In this document: piece after piece, positions 5,549 through 6,708 of the stretch | How the letters are laid out: each line of letters opens with the position of its first letter | Position numbering within the stretch: position 1 is the stretch's first letter | Assembly (NCBI GenBank): GCA_026002045.1 | Contig: BOAV01000117.1 | Span: 1 to 6,708, forward strand | DNA from: Spirochaetia bacterium | Lineage (GTDB): Bacteria; Spirochaetota; Spirochaetia; Treponematales; Breznakiellaceae | Direction of reading: 5' to 3' | Length of the DNA: 6,708 nt | Notes under the pieces: model-generated | What the model saw: only the letters and a program-made list of their open reading frames with translations | The model's database searches: none | What the model was told of the DNA's origin: nothing | Made by a program: the position numbers and the translations under genes

Positions 5549-6708
5549 TTATTTCTTACCCGGTTTACCTTGCTTTTCCTGCATCTTCCGCAAGGCCTCC
5601 GCAAAGGGATTGTACATGGTACCGTCGTCATCTTTACCGCCGGAGCCTCCGGGACCCCGGTTATGATCGCCGCCCCTCAGCTGTCCCGGCGCGGGGCGCT
5701 GTCCCGGCCTGAATCCGCCCTGACGATTGTCGCTGCGGTTTTCATTACGCGAATTTTCCACAGAAGTACTGCGGAAATTTTCAGCGGATGAACCGGCGCC
5801 GGCCTTCTCGGTTTTTTTAACTGCCACCGCCCGTTTTTTGTCACCGTGTTCACCCTCCCTGTCCGTAAGGACAGATTTTGCGTCCGGCGTATGCGCGGAC
5901 CGATCCGGCTTCTGTTGTGCAGGATCACTCTTCCGGGAAAGGCCGATGCGCCGGCGGTCCAAATCCAAACTGATGATGCGGAATTCCAGCACATCCCCCA
6001 CCTTTACCGCATCCATGGGGTCCTTCACAAAGTGATCGCTCAGTTCGGAAATATGAACCAGTGCGGTTTCCTTAATACCTAAATCTACAAAGGCGCCGAA
6101 ATCCACCACGTTCTTTATTTTGCCGGTGATCATCATCCCCTCGTGGAGATCCTCGAAGGTCACCACGCCCTTCTGCATGATCGGCTTGGGGAAGCCGTCA
6201 CGGGGATCGCGGTTGGGCTTTTTCAGCTCCTCAATAATATCGTTGATGGTAGTGTCACCAACGCTGTGTTTTTCTTTAAGGTTTTTGATTTCATCATGGC
6301 TCAGGTTGCCGGTGGTGGTAATGGTTTCCCGTATCGCCTGCGCCACGCCGTAGTTTTCAGGGTGCACCCAAGTGTTGTCCAGCGGGTTCGGGCTTTCGGG
6401 AATTTTGAGGAAGCCCGCGCACTGTTCAAAACTTTTCGGCCCCATGCCGGGGACGGTGACAAGTTCTTCCCGGCTGGCGATGCGGCCCTTCTCGTCACGG
6501 TACTTCACGATCTTTTTCGCCAGAGAACTGTTGATCCCCGAAACGTATTTGAGCAGGGACGCGCTTGCGGTGTTGAGGTTGACCCCCACGTTATTCACCA
6601 CCGACGAAACCACTTCATCCAAAGTTTCGGAAAGTTTTTTCTGATTCACGTCGTGCTGGTAAAGCCCCACCCCGATGGACTTTGGATCGATCTTGACCAG
6701 TTCCGCCA
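5549..6708 (-). CDS. tex: Tex-family transcription accessory protein, C-terminal part
   Basis: Tex is a conserved nucleic-acid-binding protein of transcription; only its C-terminal 385 residues are here. The frame is open to the right edge, so the GTG at 6670 is an internal codon, not the start. Visible in order (numbering from that GTG) are KIDPKSIGVGLYQHDV across it, the family's hallmark end of the YqgF-like domain, then a helix-hairpin-helix region (about 28-90, with INSSLAKKIVKYR and VPGMGPKSFEQCAGFLKI). WVHPENYGVA (101-110) follows, then TINDIIEELKKPNRDPRDGF (141-160). An S1 RNA-binding domain spans about 173-247 (GKIKNVVDFGAFVDLGIKE, ALVHISELSDHFV). After S1 comes a tail of some 125 residues, rich in G, N, R, S and K and evidently disordered, ending in a short motif YNPFAEALRKMQEKQGK. 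First gene of a tex-rsmG transcript, with its promoter outside the window. Confidence 0.95.
   Translation of the reverse strand, partial: AELVKIDPKSIGVGLYQHDVNQKKLSETLDEVVSSVVNNVGVNLNTASASLLKYVSGINSSLAKKIVKYRDEKGRIASREELVTVPGMGPKSFEQCAGFLKIPESPNPLDNTWVHPENYGVAQAIRETITTTGNLSHDEIKNLKEKHSVGDTTINDIIEELKKPNRDPRDGFPKPIMQKGVVTFEDLHEGMMITGKIKNVVDFGAFVDLGIKETALVHISELSDHFVKDPMDAVKVGDVLEFRIISLDLDRRRIGLSRKSDPAQQKPDRSAHTPDAKSVLTDREGEHGDKKRAVAVKKTEKAGAGSSAENFRSTSVENSRNENRSDNRQGGFRPGQRPAPGQLRGGDHNRGPGGSGGKDDDGTMYNPFAEALRKMQEKQGKPGKK

Overview
This window probably comes from a spirochaete of the genus Treponema, perhaps a gut species of intermediate GC content. The evidence is the style of the enolase, the pairing of Tex with RsmG, the UxaE-type uronate epimerase, and promoters dominated by an extended -10 with a very short leader. 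The genus is an inference from protein character, not a database match.

Layout: (1) 1-232, minus strand: the 5' end of a gene resembling the DUF4130/TIGR03915 putative DNA-repair family; it runs off the left edge. (2) 233-346: a compact divergent promoter region. (3) 347-1498, plus strand: an AT-rich gene for an exported or membrane protein with two membrane segments and a C-terminal transglutaminase-like domain with a Cys-His-Asp triad; I do not recognise the family. (4) 1499-1673: a ~105-bp hairpin-rich element with imperfect terminal inverted repeats (MITE/REP-like), followed by a strong terminator for enolase. (5) 1674-2975, minus: enolase, with its own promoter at 3015-3043. (6) 3026-3337: a C-terminal remnant of an ISAs1-family transposase, preceded by a second exact copy of the 48-bp core of the hairpin element. 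(7) 3338-4750, minus: tagaturonate epimerase (uxaE) with its own extended -10 promoter and a good Shine-Dalgarno. (8) 4842-5543 and 5549-6708, minus: rsmG and the 3' part of tex, 5 bases apart and evidently one transcript.

Functionally most of this is housekeeping: glycolysis (enolase), one step of galacturonate catabolism (UxaE), 16S rRNA methylation (RsmG) and an S1-domain nucleic-acid-binding factor (Tex). The accessory content is the AT-rich transglutaminase-like gene and the repeat/IS debris on both sides of enolase. I see no CRISPR array, tRNA, rRNA, toxin-antitoxin pair or convincing multi-gene defence system. The best candidates for something undescribed are the membrane-anchored transglutaminase-like protein and the small hairpin element.
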